From: Acidobacteriota bacterium
GTDB lineage: Bacteria; Acidobacteriota; Blastocatellia; Pyrinomonadales; Pyrinomonadaceae
Direction: 5' to 3'
DNA: 5,508 bases
NCBI GenBank assembly: GCA_020853255.1
Contig: JADYZI010000417.1
Location: forward strand, 1-5,508
Both the position numbers and the translations under genes were made by a program. Below are positions 1 through 5,508 of this stretch, piece after piece. Below the pieces are notes generated by a model. That model saw only the letters and a list, made by a program, of their open reading frames with translations, was not told the origin of the DNA and searched no databases. Every line of letters begins with the position of its first letter. Within the stretch, counting starts at the first letter, position 1.

Positions 1-105
1 CATTCTATGTAAGATATCGGCCAAAAAATCAATAAGGTGTAGAAAGGCTTGTTTCGCGGCGAACATCGTCGCGGTCTGCTGGCGAAAACGTCGGGATTCT
101 CCCAC
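1..105 (-). CDS. Possible first codons of a further minus-strand gene, cut by the window edge
   Basis: On the minus strand a frame stays open from a TGA near 190 to the edge. Possible starts are GTG at 105 or ATG at 66; the latter reads MFAAKQAFLHLIDFLADILH, an amphipathic or hydrophobic helix-like stretch. Against this, neither start has a good Shine-Dalgarno (only a loose AAGAAAAG upstream of the GTG), and a second minus frame starting at ATG 107 is open too, so openness alone is weak evidence. No function can be assigned from about 35 codons. Confidence 0.2.
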   Translation of the reverse strand, partial: MGESRRFRQQTATMFAAKQAFLHLIDFLADILHRM

Positions 106-137
106 ATTTTTATTGCTTTTCTTTTGCTCGTACGGAC

Positions 138-258
138 GATCGAACGGGGTTCGGTCGAAAGCTTTGATCGATCTGCACAAACGGGTTCATAGCAGGTTTG
201 CCGCGGCCTCCCACAATTAGTGCCAAATTTAACGGCACGGTACAACTGCCGCGGTTGT
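138..258. other. Cluster of short hairpins in the intergenic region
   Basis: Several short perfect stems follow one another: GATCGAAC/GTTCGGTC (138-156, one G-T pair, 3-base loop), GTGCC/GGCAC (220-238, 9-base loop) and ACAAC/GTTGT (242-258, 7-base loop). A GTCG/CGAC stem (257-270) would compete with the last one. The octamer TGCCGCGG occurs twice, once just before the second stem and once in the third loop region. Each short stem could arise by chance; the series next to the long inverted repeat suggests a structured transcript, but no known RNA family is recognised. Confidence 0.3.
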
Positions 259-273
259 CGCTCCCACGACGCG

Positions 274-348
274 CGCCGAACCGAAGGGCCGGTGAAAGTG
301 ATGTCTGAGTAATATCAGCCATTGTTTGGGCACCGGCCCAGTTCGGCG
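274..348. repeat. Long interrupted inverted repeat (17 pairs)
   Basis: CGCCGAAC (274-281) and GGGCCGGTG (286-294) are matched in reverse by CACCGGCCC (331-339) and GTTCGGCG (341-348). This gives 9 plus 8 Watson-Crick pairs, separated by a 4-versus-1-base internal loop and closing a 36-base loop. The loop contains a smaller CTGA/TCAG hairpin. There is no T tract on either side, so it is not a simple terminator. It could be part of a structured RNA, a palindromic intergenic repeat or a protein-binding site. I do not recognise a known family. Confidence 0.65.
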
Positions 349-374
349 TAAGCTGTGGAACAAACCTTTGCCTT

Positions 375-422
375 CCAAAACAAGAAACAAGAGCGCCCCC
401 GACGATTCGGATGGACGCTCTT
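375..422 (-). terminator. Rho-independent terminator of the receptor gene
   Basis: AAGAGCG (389-395) and CGCTCTT (416-422) form a perfect 7-base-pair outer stem. An inner CCGA/TCGG stem with a CGAT loop (399-410) and possible C-G pairs between them extend the hairpin. On the minus strand the stem is followed directly by GTTTCTTGTTTT. It starts 24 bases past the receptor stop codon at 447. Position, stem strength and T-rich tail all agree with an intrinsic terminator for the receptor transcript. Confidence 0.82.
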
Positions 423-446
423 AATATCTATACCGTGTGGCCCGTC

Positions 447-3400
447 CTAAAAATCAAAACGCAACCCAATGCGAACCTGTCTTGGGCGATAGGTGCGCGT
501 TGGCACAAGAAAGCGTTCCCGGGCGGTGGCCTGTATCTGACGCTGTGTTGCGGTCGCACCCGGTCCGGCCAGATCGGCGACGTTAAGGTCCGCAAAATCG
601 ATAAAGTTCGATCCAAAGCTGAAAACAACCATGTTCAGAATATTGCCGAATTCAAGCGATGGACGTAGTCTGAACCTTTCAGTGAACTTGAACTCTCGAG
701 TGATGTTCAGATCGAAGATATAATACCTCGGCCCTTGGCCCGCGTTGCGTGGCAGGTTACCGGGGCTGCCAATCGGCGCCAGCGAGAACTGACTCGCGAG
801 TCCAGCCGGGTAGTCGCTGCTGTATTGGCGCCACGGGACATCGTTCAGATCTCCGGTAAAGTTTGGCCGGTCATTGCTGATATCGTCCAGATTTCGATCA
901 TTGCCGCCAATAGAAAGGTTGAACGGAGCACTTGATCCAAACCGGAAGATGGGCGAAAACCGGAGCGAGCCAAGCCAATTCGGCGTGTCGAGCATGCCTG
1001 AAAAGGCGATACGGTGTCGTCGGTCGAGAAGGCTCCGCGACCATTCGCGGTTGAAATCACCCGGTATCGTTGCCTCAGATGTATTGACCAGGCCGTCGTC
1101 CTTCAGGCTTGCAAGCGTGTACACGAACCGAAGCGACCCGGCGAACCCGCGGCCGAATTTAGCATAACGTTTTCGCAATTCGAACGTTGCGCCAATATAT
1201 CGACTGTTCCCGATCGAAGCCACCCGCTCCATCTGCTCATTCAATCCTTGACGAATGGGACGAAAAGCCTGAATGGCATTTAGAGCCCGACAGATCGGGC
1301 TTGTGGTCGGCGAATTGCACGTATCATTATTATTCTGAGAATTCAGGTTAACAAAGGTGTTGCCGCCAACAACCCGTGTATCAGGATCGGTCGGGCCAAG
1401 AAGTTCGAATCGGGTCGTTCCTGTATTTATGCCTAACAAATAGTCGGTCCACGAGATCTGCCCGTCCCCGCTCAGATCGGTCAAGCCCGTCGGAAGCACA
1501 GGAGCGTTAGGGTTATACTCACGCCAGAGATGGGCCGTCTTGTTCCACGTGACATTCGTTTCGAAAACAAGACCTTTTGACAACTCGCGTTCAAAGCCGA
1601 TGTTGAATTGATAGCTCTCCGGTATTTTGATCCCTTCCTCTATGCTTCGAAACGCTTCCCCGCCGCGAGAAAGCTGCTCGACAGTAAAGCTCTGCGTTGC
1701 ATTGACGGGGACGACGGTGTCCAGCGTCAGCCGATTCGGAAACTGTGAACTAAGGAATGCTCGCAGGATAGTACCGTTAACCGATGTTCCAGCGGGAACA
1801 TTCAAACTTCCCGAATCAAACCGAAGCTCCTGTGAACCGGACGTAAAATCGTCAATTGTGCGAAGCAGTACACGGTTGTAAAACATTCCCGCTCCGAAAC
1901 GAATGACCGTCTTGTCACTGCTTTTGAACGGGTTCCACGCCACCGAGAAACGCGGACCGAAATTGTTGGTATCGTCCACAACGCTCTCGCGCTCATACCT
2001 AAGGCCGAATCCGAGCGTCAAGCCCGGGCGAGCCCTCCAATCATCATTGACAAAAAATCCGAGATAATCGTTCTTTACTTTTGATTGGGTATTGAAGTTC
2101 TGCGAAAAGAACGAGACAGAATTCTGATTGAAGAAGAAAAAGTTCGAAAAGCGATACGTTCCGGTAACATCAAACCGATCGATGTACTGAGAATCAACAC
2201 GCATAAAGTCGCCGCCAAATTTTAGCGTGTGGTCGCCGGCAACGTATGTCAAAGAATCCTGGAACTGCCATCGGTCCTCGACCCGGTCTGTAGAGCCGGT
2301 GGTCGATGCGCTGTAGATCTGTGTTGCGTTCGACGTTTCATTCGGCGCTCGGAACCCGCTGATCAGCACCACCGGGGCGTCAGCGCCGGAACTGGGGGTT
2401 GTGTTCGGCCGAAGGCGCGAGTACTGAAACCTCGCCTGATTTACGGTCCGGGAGTTGATCACGATGTTGTGCGTTGCATTGAAGGCATCAGTATTTCGCA
2501 CCCGTCCGATCAAGGCATCAGCCAATCGGTTTGTACCGCTGAACTGACGGAGATCGTTCGAGCGGCCAAGCTGAAAGCCGAAAGTAAACGAGTTCTTATC
2601 ATTCGCTGTCCAATCAACGCGTGTTGAAAACAAGTGCTTCCTCGCCGGTGTCTTGGCAAAGGTCACATAGGGTGCGACCATAATAAAATTGGTGCCGAGA
2701 TTTGAAGGGATAGCGGCCCCAGGGTTGGTCGGCGCAGGAAGCTCGAAGTTGGACTGATTGTCCACCGGCACATAAACGTCAATGATCGTGTCTTCATCGA
2801 TCTTGTCATATTCGTAGGCGGTGAAAAAGAACAATTTATCCTTTATGATCGGCCCGCCGAACGTCGCGCCTGGATCATAGTTGGTGAATGGCGGCCGTTG
2901 AATGTCCCGCCGGTTGTTGTTCCACGTATTGGCATTCAGGTTGTCATCGCGGAAATACATGAACGCCCGCCCGCGGAACCTGTTCGAACCCGACTTCGTC
3001 CGCAGGTTTACACGGCCGCCGGATGCCCGGCCGTATTCCGCCGAGAACTGATTCGTTATGACCTGTGTTTCCGCAACTGCATCTAACGATGGTTGAAACC
3101 GAAACCCTGCCGTTCGGTCATCATTGTTGTCCAAACCGTCAACCGTCAGATTGTTCGAATATGCGGCTCCGCCGGACAACGCAAAGATCCCCGCCTCTTC
3201 CGGCGTATTTCCCGGAATGCTGTCGCCGCGTGTTCCTCTGTCTGCTGAAAGATCGCGGGTTGACAGGGGTTCCTCGGTTACGCCGCCTAGGGTGAATACA
3301 AGGTCAAGTGGATCGCGGGAAACGTTCGGAAGCTCTTCTATCTCGCGCTGGGTGACAGTTCCGCCAACGATCGTCCGGGTCGTATCAACAGCGGGAGCAT

Positions 3401-3788
3401 CGGCCTCGGTAACGGTAACTTCTGTCCCGGCCTGTACGGCCGCTGGAGAAAGTTGAAAATCGAGCTGCAGGTTTTGCCCTGAGATCGTCTGCAGGTCGGC
3501 GCGTTCTTTCGTTCCAAAACCAGTTTGTGAGGCGGTTAGTTTGTACAAACCAGGCCTCAATTCGATCAATCGATAGCGGCCTTCAGTGTTCGTGACGACA
3601 GTCCTTTCGGACCCGGTCTCGACGTGAGTTGCCTTGACCGTCGCGCCGACGATGGCAAGGCCGTTCGAATCTGTGATCCGGCCGGTAATACTTACATCAT
3701 CAAGGTCCTGGGCTGGTACAGTTAGTGCGAAAAACAGCGTGAGGATCGGAAGAAAAGCGTACGAAAGCTTTCCAAAACGGTTTGTCAT
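447..3788 (-). CDS. TonB-dependent-receptor-like outer-membrane protein (Oar-like, carboxypeptidase regulatory-like domain)
   Basis: Large outer-membrane beta-barrel protein, 1113 residues, probably a receptor or transporter of an unknown substrate. Residues 1-26 form a signal peptide (MTNRFGKLSY, then a hydrophobic core, with a V-P-A cleavage site before Q27). Residues about 32-113 are a carboxypeptidase-regulatory-like / transthyretin-like beta-sandwich (GRITDSNGLAIVGATVKAT ... NTEGRYRLIELRPGLYKL). The plug spans about 120-265, with NNLTVDGLDNND (212-223) and QFSAEYGRASGGRVNLRTKSG (247-267), typical of the Oar-like family. The rest is a barrel of alternating aromatic strands and long polar loops, ending in RIGLRFDF, with the C-terminal Phe expected for BAM recognition. 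Loops carry an EF-hand-like site (771-782) and the only two cysteines (824, 833). No obvious TonB box is visible. The ATG at 3788 is chosen because AGGAG lies 7 bases upstream; a TTG one codon earlier is less well spaced. No SusD partner, TonB, ExbB or enzyme gene is adjacent, so the cargo cannot be inferred. It is full length with no frameshift. Confidence 0.92.
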   Translation of the reverse strand: MTNRFGKLSYAFLPILTLFFALTVPAQDLDDVSITGRITDSNGLAIVGATVKATHVETGSERTVVTNTEGRYRLIELRPGLYKLTASQTGFGTKERADLQTISGQNLQLDFQLSPAAVQAGTEVTVTEADAPAVDTTRTIVGGTVTQREIEELPNVSRDPLDLVFTLGGVTEEPLSTRDLSADRGTRGDSIPGNTPEEAGIFALSGGAAYSNNLTVDGLDNNDDRTAGFRFQPSLDAVAETQVITNQFSAEYGRASGGRVNLRTKSGSNRFRGRAFMYFRDDNLNANTWNNNRRDIQRPPFTNYDPGATFGGPIIKDKLFFFTAYEYDKIDEDTIIDVYVPVDNQSNFELPAPTNPGAAIPSNLGTNFIMVAPYVTFAKTPARKHLFSTRVDWTANDKNSFTFGFQLGRSNDLRQFSGTNRLADALIGRVRNTDAFNATHNIVINSRTVNQARFQYSRLRPNTTPSSGADAPVVLISGFRAPNETSNATQIYSASTTGSTDRVEDRWQFQDSLTYVAGDHTLKFGGDFMRVDSQYIDRFDVTGTYRFSNFFFFNQNSVSFFSQNFNTQSKVKNDYLGFFVNDDWRARPGLTLGFGLRYERESVVDDTNNFGPRFSVAWNPFKSSDKTVIRFGAGMFYNRVLLRTIDDFTSGSQELRFDSGSLNVPAGTSVNGTILRAFLSSQFPNRLTLDTVVPVNATQSFTVEQLSRGGEAFRSIEEGIKIPESYQFNIGFERELSKGLVFETNVTWNKTAHLWREYNPNAPVLPTGLTDLSGDGQISWTDYLLGINTGTTRFELLGPTDPDTRVVGGNTFVNLNSQNNNDTCNSPTTSPICRALNAIQAFRPIRQGLNEQMERVASIGNSRYIGATFELRKRYAKFGRGFAGSLRFVYTLASLKDDGLVNTSEATIPGDFNREWSRSLLDRRHRIAFSGMLDTPNWLGSLRFSPIFRFGSSAPFNLSIGGNDRNLDDISNDRPNFTGDLNDVPWRQYSSDYPAGLASQFSLAPIGSPGNLPRNAGQGPRYYIFDLNITREFKFTERFRLRPSLEFGNILNMVVFSFGSNFIDFADLNVADLAGPGATATQRQIQATARERFLVPTRTYRPRQVRIGLRFDF
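1443..1478 (-). other. EF-hand / dockerin-like calcium-binding loop inside the receptor
   Basis: Codons for residues 771-782 of the receptor read DLSGDGQISWTD. This fits the 12-residue calcium loop pattern: Asp at 1, Ser at 3, Asp at 5, Gly at 6, Ile at 8 and an acidic residue at 12. It is flanked by TGLT and YLLGINTG, as in dockerin-type loops, where a hydrophobic helix follows. It sits in the barrel half, presumably in an extracellular loop. Calcium binding is inferred from the pattern only. Confidence 0.6.
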
Positions 3789-3795
3789 CAAATTA

Positions 3796-3800
3796 CTCCT
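3796..3800 (-). promoter_or_regulatory. Ribosome binding site of the receptor gene
   Basis: AGGAG on the minus strand with a 7-base spacer to the ATG at 3788. This decides the start: the in-frame TTG at 3791 would leave only 4 bases. Confidence 0.8.
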
Positions 3801-3830
3801 AATTCTGGTTGTTCCCCGAATGAATGAGTT

Positions 3831-3859
3831 ATTGTGCCTGTTGCCGATTGGATTGTAAA
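3831..3859 (-). promoter_or_regulatory. Candidate sigma70-type promoter for the receptor gene
   Basis: On the minus strand, TTTACA (3859-3854; 5 of 6 to TTGACA) is followed by a 17-base spacer and CACAAT (3836-3831; 4 of 6 to TATAAT). Transcription would begin near 3824, giving a leader of about 35 bases that contains the AGGAG site. The spacing is ideal but the -10 is mediocre; promoter consensus in this phylum is poorly known to me, so this is tentative. Confidence 0.35.
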
Positions 3860-3860
3860 G

Positions 3861-3891
3861 AAGCCTGATCGGCCGTCTGGCGTTAGGCCGA
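3861..3891 (-). terminator. Weak hairpin, possible terminator after hspR
   Basis: TCGGCC (3891-3886) pairs with GGCCGA (3874-3869) across an 11-base loop, followed on the minus strand by TCAGGCTTCTTT. An alternative pairing, GCCT (3888-3885) with AGGC (3866-3863), would place the stem right against TTCTTT. The T tract is short and interrupted, and the hairpin is about 75 bases past the hspR stop, so it may be a weak terminator or only a structured spacer. If it does not terminate, some receptor transcript could come from dnaJ-hspR read-through. Confidence 0.28.
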
Positions 3892-3965
3892 AAGCGTATT
3901 GACCGATCGAGAAGGGTTGCTTCAACGAGCCGCTGTAAGAGAGAGGAAATTCGGTGAGATAGTTC

Positions 3966-4364
3966 TTAATCCTCGCCCAGATCGTCCAGGTGACGTGTGC
4001 GGCGGAGCCGCGAGATCGGGATGAGCGCATCGGTTTGATCGAACGCGTGGGACGGCTGCGAAAATTCGCCCGCATGCGATTTGAGGTAGTCAAAGAATCG
4101 CTCAAACTCGCGCTGCATCGCGTCCATCTTTTCGCGCATATTCAGAACGATCTCGACACCGGCCAGGTTGACACCAAGATCTCGCGTCAAAGCCAGGATA
4201 ACTTCGAGGCGCTCAAGGTCGGAATCAACAAACAGCCTTGTGTTCCCCTCGGACCGCGATGGTTTGAGCAAGCCTTCACGCTCATACAGCCTGAGTGTTT
4301 GCGGATGAATATCATATATCTCCGCAACGGCGCTGATCGTGTAGGTTTTTGCCCGCTTCTTCAT
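3966..4364 (-). CDS. hspR: HspR-type MerR-family heat-shock repressor
   Basis: Transcriptional repressor of chaperone genes; in characterised homologues it binds HAIR inverted repeats and DnaK acts as co-repressor. The 132-residue protein has the MerR N-terminal winged helix-turn-helix: YTISAVAEIYDIHPQTLRLY (residues 8-27), then the wing with REGLLKPSRSEGNTRLF (29-45). The HPQTLR motif and the later GVNLAGVEIVL segment (64-74) are HspR hallmarks and separate it from metal- or redox-sensing MerR proteins. It has no cysteine, consistent with no metal or thiol sensing. The effector part is short: a charged, probably coiled helix (about 75-95), then a polar tail ending in DDLGED. The ATG at 4364 places the expected few residues before the Y-x-I-S motif, but no clear Shine-Dalgarno precedes it, so translation may rely on coupling to dnaJ or a leader-independent mechanism. 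Position right after dnaJ matches the known dnaJ-hspR arrangement and supports chaperone autoregulation. GlnR- or CueR-like functions are much less likely. Confidence 0.93.
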   Translation of the reverse strand: MKKRAKTYTISAVAEIYDIHPQTLRLYEREGLLKPSRSEGNTRLFVDSDLERLEVILALTRDLGVNLAGVEIVLNMREKMDAMQREFERFFDYLKSHAGEFSQPSHAFDQTDALIPISRLRRTRHLDDLGED

Positions 4365-4411
4365 ATCTGTGTGTGGAGTACGTGCTTTAGCAAGTCAACC
4401 GGAACTCCGTC

Positions 4412-5508
4412 CTATTCCAATCCCATTACCCTTCGCGGACTCTCAGAATTCAGTTTTTCAAACTGGCGGAGTACATCCTTTGTCTCTTCTGAGATCACGC
4501 GCGGAAGGGTGATCTTGACCTCAATGAACTGATCGCCGCGAAGATTTGGATTTCGAAGGCTTGGGAAACCGCGTTCGCGGAGGCGAAATTTCTGCCCAGA
4601 TTCGGTCCCAGCCGGGATCTTCAGCTGTGCTTTCCCTTCGACGGTCGGGACCTCGATGCGCGTTCCAAGCGCCGCCTCAGGAACGGTGATCGGCACTGTC
4701 ACGTATATGTTGTCGCCCTTGCGTTCCAAAAACCGGTGCTTGCCGACATTCGTCAGGATATAGAGGTCGCCGGGTTCGGCGCCCAGTCGCCCACCGTGCC
4801 CTTTTTTTGGAATCCGAACACGCGAACCTGTATCGACGCCGGCCGGTATCTTTATCTTGACCTGCTCCGTCTTGGGCGTAACGCCTTTGCCGTTACACAG
4901 CGAACATGGCGAACGCCGCCGGCCGGTGCCTTCGCAATCGGGGCAGGGCTGCGAAAATTGCAGCCGTCCGCCTGTCCGCATCACCTGGCCGGTACCGCTG
5001 CATGTGCTGCATGTCACGACCGGCCCGCCAGTGTCGCCTGCTCCCTGACATCGTGAACATTGTTCTGAGCGGTTGACCGTGATGTTCGTCGTCAGGCCGG
5101 AGAATGCTTCTTCAAAGCTCAGGGCAAGCGGAATTTCGATATCACGCCCGCGTTTTGGTATCGCTCTCGGCGGCTCCGGCTCTGCACGTACTCCTCCCGC
5201 GCCGCCGCTGCCGCCGAACAGGTCGGAGAATATATCGCGGAAACTCGATCCGCCACCCGATGTTTGCCTACCACCCGAAAAATCAAATCCAGAGAAATCG
5301 AATCCGGCCGCGCCGCCTCCCGGCCCGCCCGCCGCGGCACCGGCACCAAAGGGTGAATCAGGATCAAGCTGGTCGTTATAATATCCAAAGCGGTCAAAGA
5401 CCTTGCGCTTCTTTTCATCCGAAAGAACATCGTAGGCCTCTTGCACCTCTTTGAACTTTTCCTCAGCAACCTTATCGTTCGGGTTAACGTCCGGATGAAA
5501 CTTGCGCG
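4412..5508 (-). CDS. dnaJ: Chaperone protein DnaJ (type I / class A), N-terminus cut by the window edge
   Basis: Co-chaperone that delivers unfolded clients to DnaK and stimulates its ATPase in the cytoplasm. 364 complete codons are visible. The frame stays open to the window edge, so the first in-frame GTG at 5446 is not the start: codons upstream of it read [12 protein letters not shown], including the HPD motif (5497-5489) that contacts DnaK. Roughly 25-30 N-terminal residues are missing (inference from family length). Domains in visible numbering: rest of the J-domain 1-45; long Gly/Phe-rich linker about 53-105 with FDFSG twice in tandem and the [11 protein letters not shown] segment; substrate-binding domain I; zinc finger about 150-208 with four intact CxxCxGxG repeats ([32 protein letters not shown]), enough for two zinc ions; then domain II with the [19 protein letters not shown] signature. 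It ends in RRVMGLE and TAG. All class A hallmarks are present, so it is not a CbpA-type protein. hspR follows 47 bases downstream on the same strand, suggesting co-transcription. Promoter and operators lie outside the window. Confidence 0.96.
   Translation of the reverse strand, partial: RKFHPDVNPNDKVAEEKFKEVQEAYDVLSDEKKRKVFDRFGYYNDQLDPDSPFGAGAAAGGPGGGAAGFDFSGFDFSGGRQTSGGGSSFRDIFSDLFGGSGGAGGVRAEPEPPRAIPKRGRDIEIPLALSFEEAFSGLTTNITVNRSEQCSRCQGAGDTGGPVVTCSTCSGTGQVMRTGGRLQFSQPCPDCEGTGRRRSPCSLCNGKGVTPKTEQVKIKIPAGVDTGSRVRIPKKGHGGRLGAEPGDLYILTNVGKHRFLERKGDNIYVTVPITVPEAALGTRIEVPTVEGKAQLKIPAGTESGQKFRLRERGFPSLRNPNLRGDQFIEVKITLPRVISEETKDVLRQFEKLNSESPRRVMGLE

Larger units (their letters stand above)
1..374. 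other. Region without a convincing complete gene
   Basis: Beyond the receptor terminator no frame shows a protein I recognise. A 70-codon frame on the minus strand (322-110) has an ATG but no ribosome binding site, mixed codon use and no recognisable motif. It runs through the inverted repeats, so it is more likely chance. The stretch is dominated by inverted repeats (138-348). Its low end may contain the start of another minus-strand gene. Confidence 0.6.

Noticed and set aside
110..322. 70-codon open frame on the minus strand starting with ATG
   Set aside because: No ribosome binding site, no recognisable motif, mixed codon use, and it runs through the inverted repeats, which better explain the sequence.
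2229..2627. Plus-strand frame of 132 codons inside the receptor gene, and similar plus-strand frames across 411-5454
   Set aside because: All lie antisense to strongly supported coding sequence and show no domain or initiation signal.
3789..3791. TTG as start codon of the receptor
   Set aside because: The adjacent ATG at 3788 is better spaced (7 bases) from AGGAG and is the stronger initiation codon.
3815..3836. Single ACTCATT half-site just after the receptor -10, considered as an HspR operator
   Set aside because: No matching CTTGAGT-like half at the required distance.
3788..4105. 105-codon minus-strand frame spanning the end of hspR and the receptor upstream region
   Set aside because: It overlaps hspR in another frame, covers the likely promoter and ribosome binding site of the receptor, and shows no family resemblance.
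4365..4411. HAIR-like inverted repeat before hspR (GTTGACT ... ACTCCAC)
   Set aside because: Only 5 of 7 positions pair and the spacer is 13 rather than 7 bases, so it does not match the HspR operator.
3990..4532. 180-codon plus-strand frame antisense to hspR and the end of dnaJ
   Set aside because: Shadow of two well-recognised genes on the opposite strand; no protein features of its own.
5444..5446. GTG at 5446 as the start of dnaJ
   Set aside because: The frame continues upstream with conserved J-domain sequence including HPD, so the true start is outside the window.
1..5508. CRISPR arrays, tRNA, rRNA, insertion sequences or attachment sites
   Set aside because: No regularly spaced direct repeats, cloverleaf, transposase reading frame or flanking duplications were seen.

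Overview
The window reads as a piece of a Gram-negative chromosome, most likely from an Acidobacteriota bacterium (Blastocatellia-like). Two things suggest this. One is a very large TonB-dependent-receptor-like outer-membrane protein of the Oar-like type (signal peptide, carboxypeptidase-regulatory-like domain, plug, barrel), a family strongly expanded in that phylum. The other is an HspR-type MerR repressor directly behind dnaJ. Base composition is close to balanced. The taxonomic guess is inference; no rRNA or marker gene is present.

Layout, all genes on the minus strand, so transcription runs from high to low coordinates. At 5508-4412 lies dnaJ, whose first codons fall outside the window. 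After a 47-base gap comes hspR (4364-3966). A 177-base intergenic stretch (3965-3789) holds a weak hairpin, a plausible sigma70-type promoter and a good Shine-Dalgarno. These serve the 1113-residue TonB-dependent-receptor-like gene (3788-447). About 25 bases past its stop is a strong intrinsic terminator (422-375). The last ~370 bases (374-1) carry no convincing complete gene but contain unusual inverted-repeat structure, including a 17-pair interrupted stem at 274-348, and possibly the first codons of another minus-strand gene running off the edge.

Function: dnaJ and hspR form a heat-shock unit. DnaJ is the J-domain and zinc-finger co-chaperone of DnaK. HspR is the repressor that in other bacteria binds HAIR operators ahead of dnaK-type operons and uses DnaK as co-repressor. 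The receptor appears to be a separate transcription unit with its own promoter and terminator; nothing in the sequence ties it to heat shock. Its substrate is unknown. It carries a dockerin/EF-hand-like calcium-binding loop and a lone cysteine pair in the barrel region, which are the most interesting protein-level details.

I did not find a clearly new multi-gene system. The best leads are the structured non-coding segment at 138-348 and the predicted calcium loop in the receptor.
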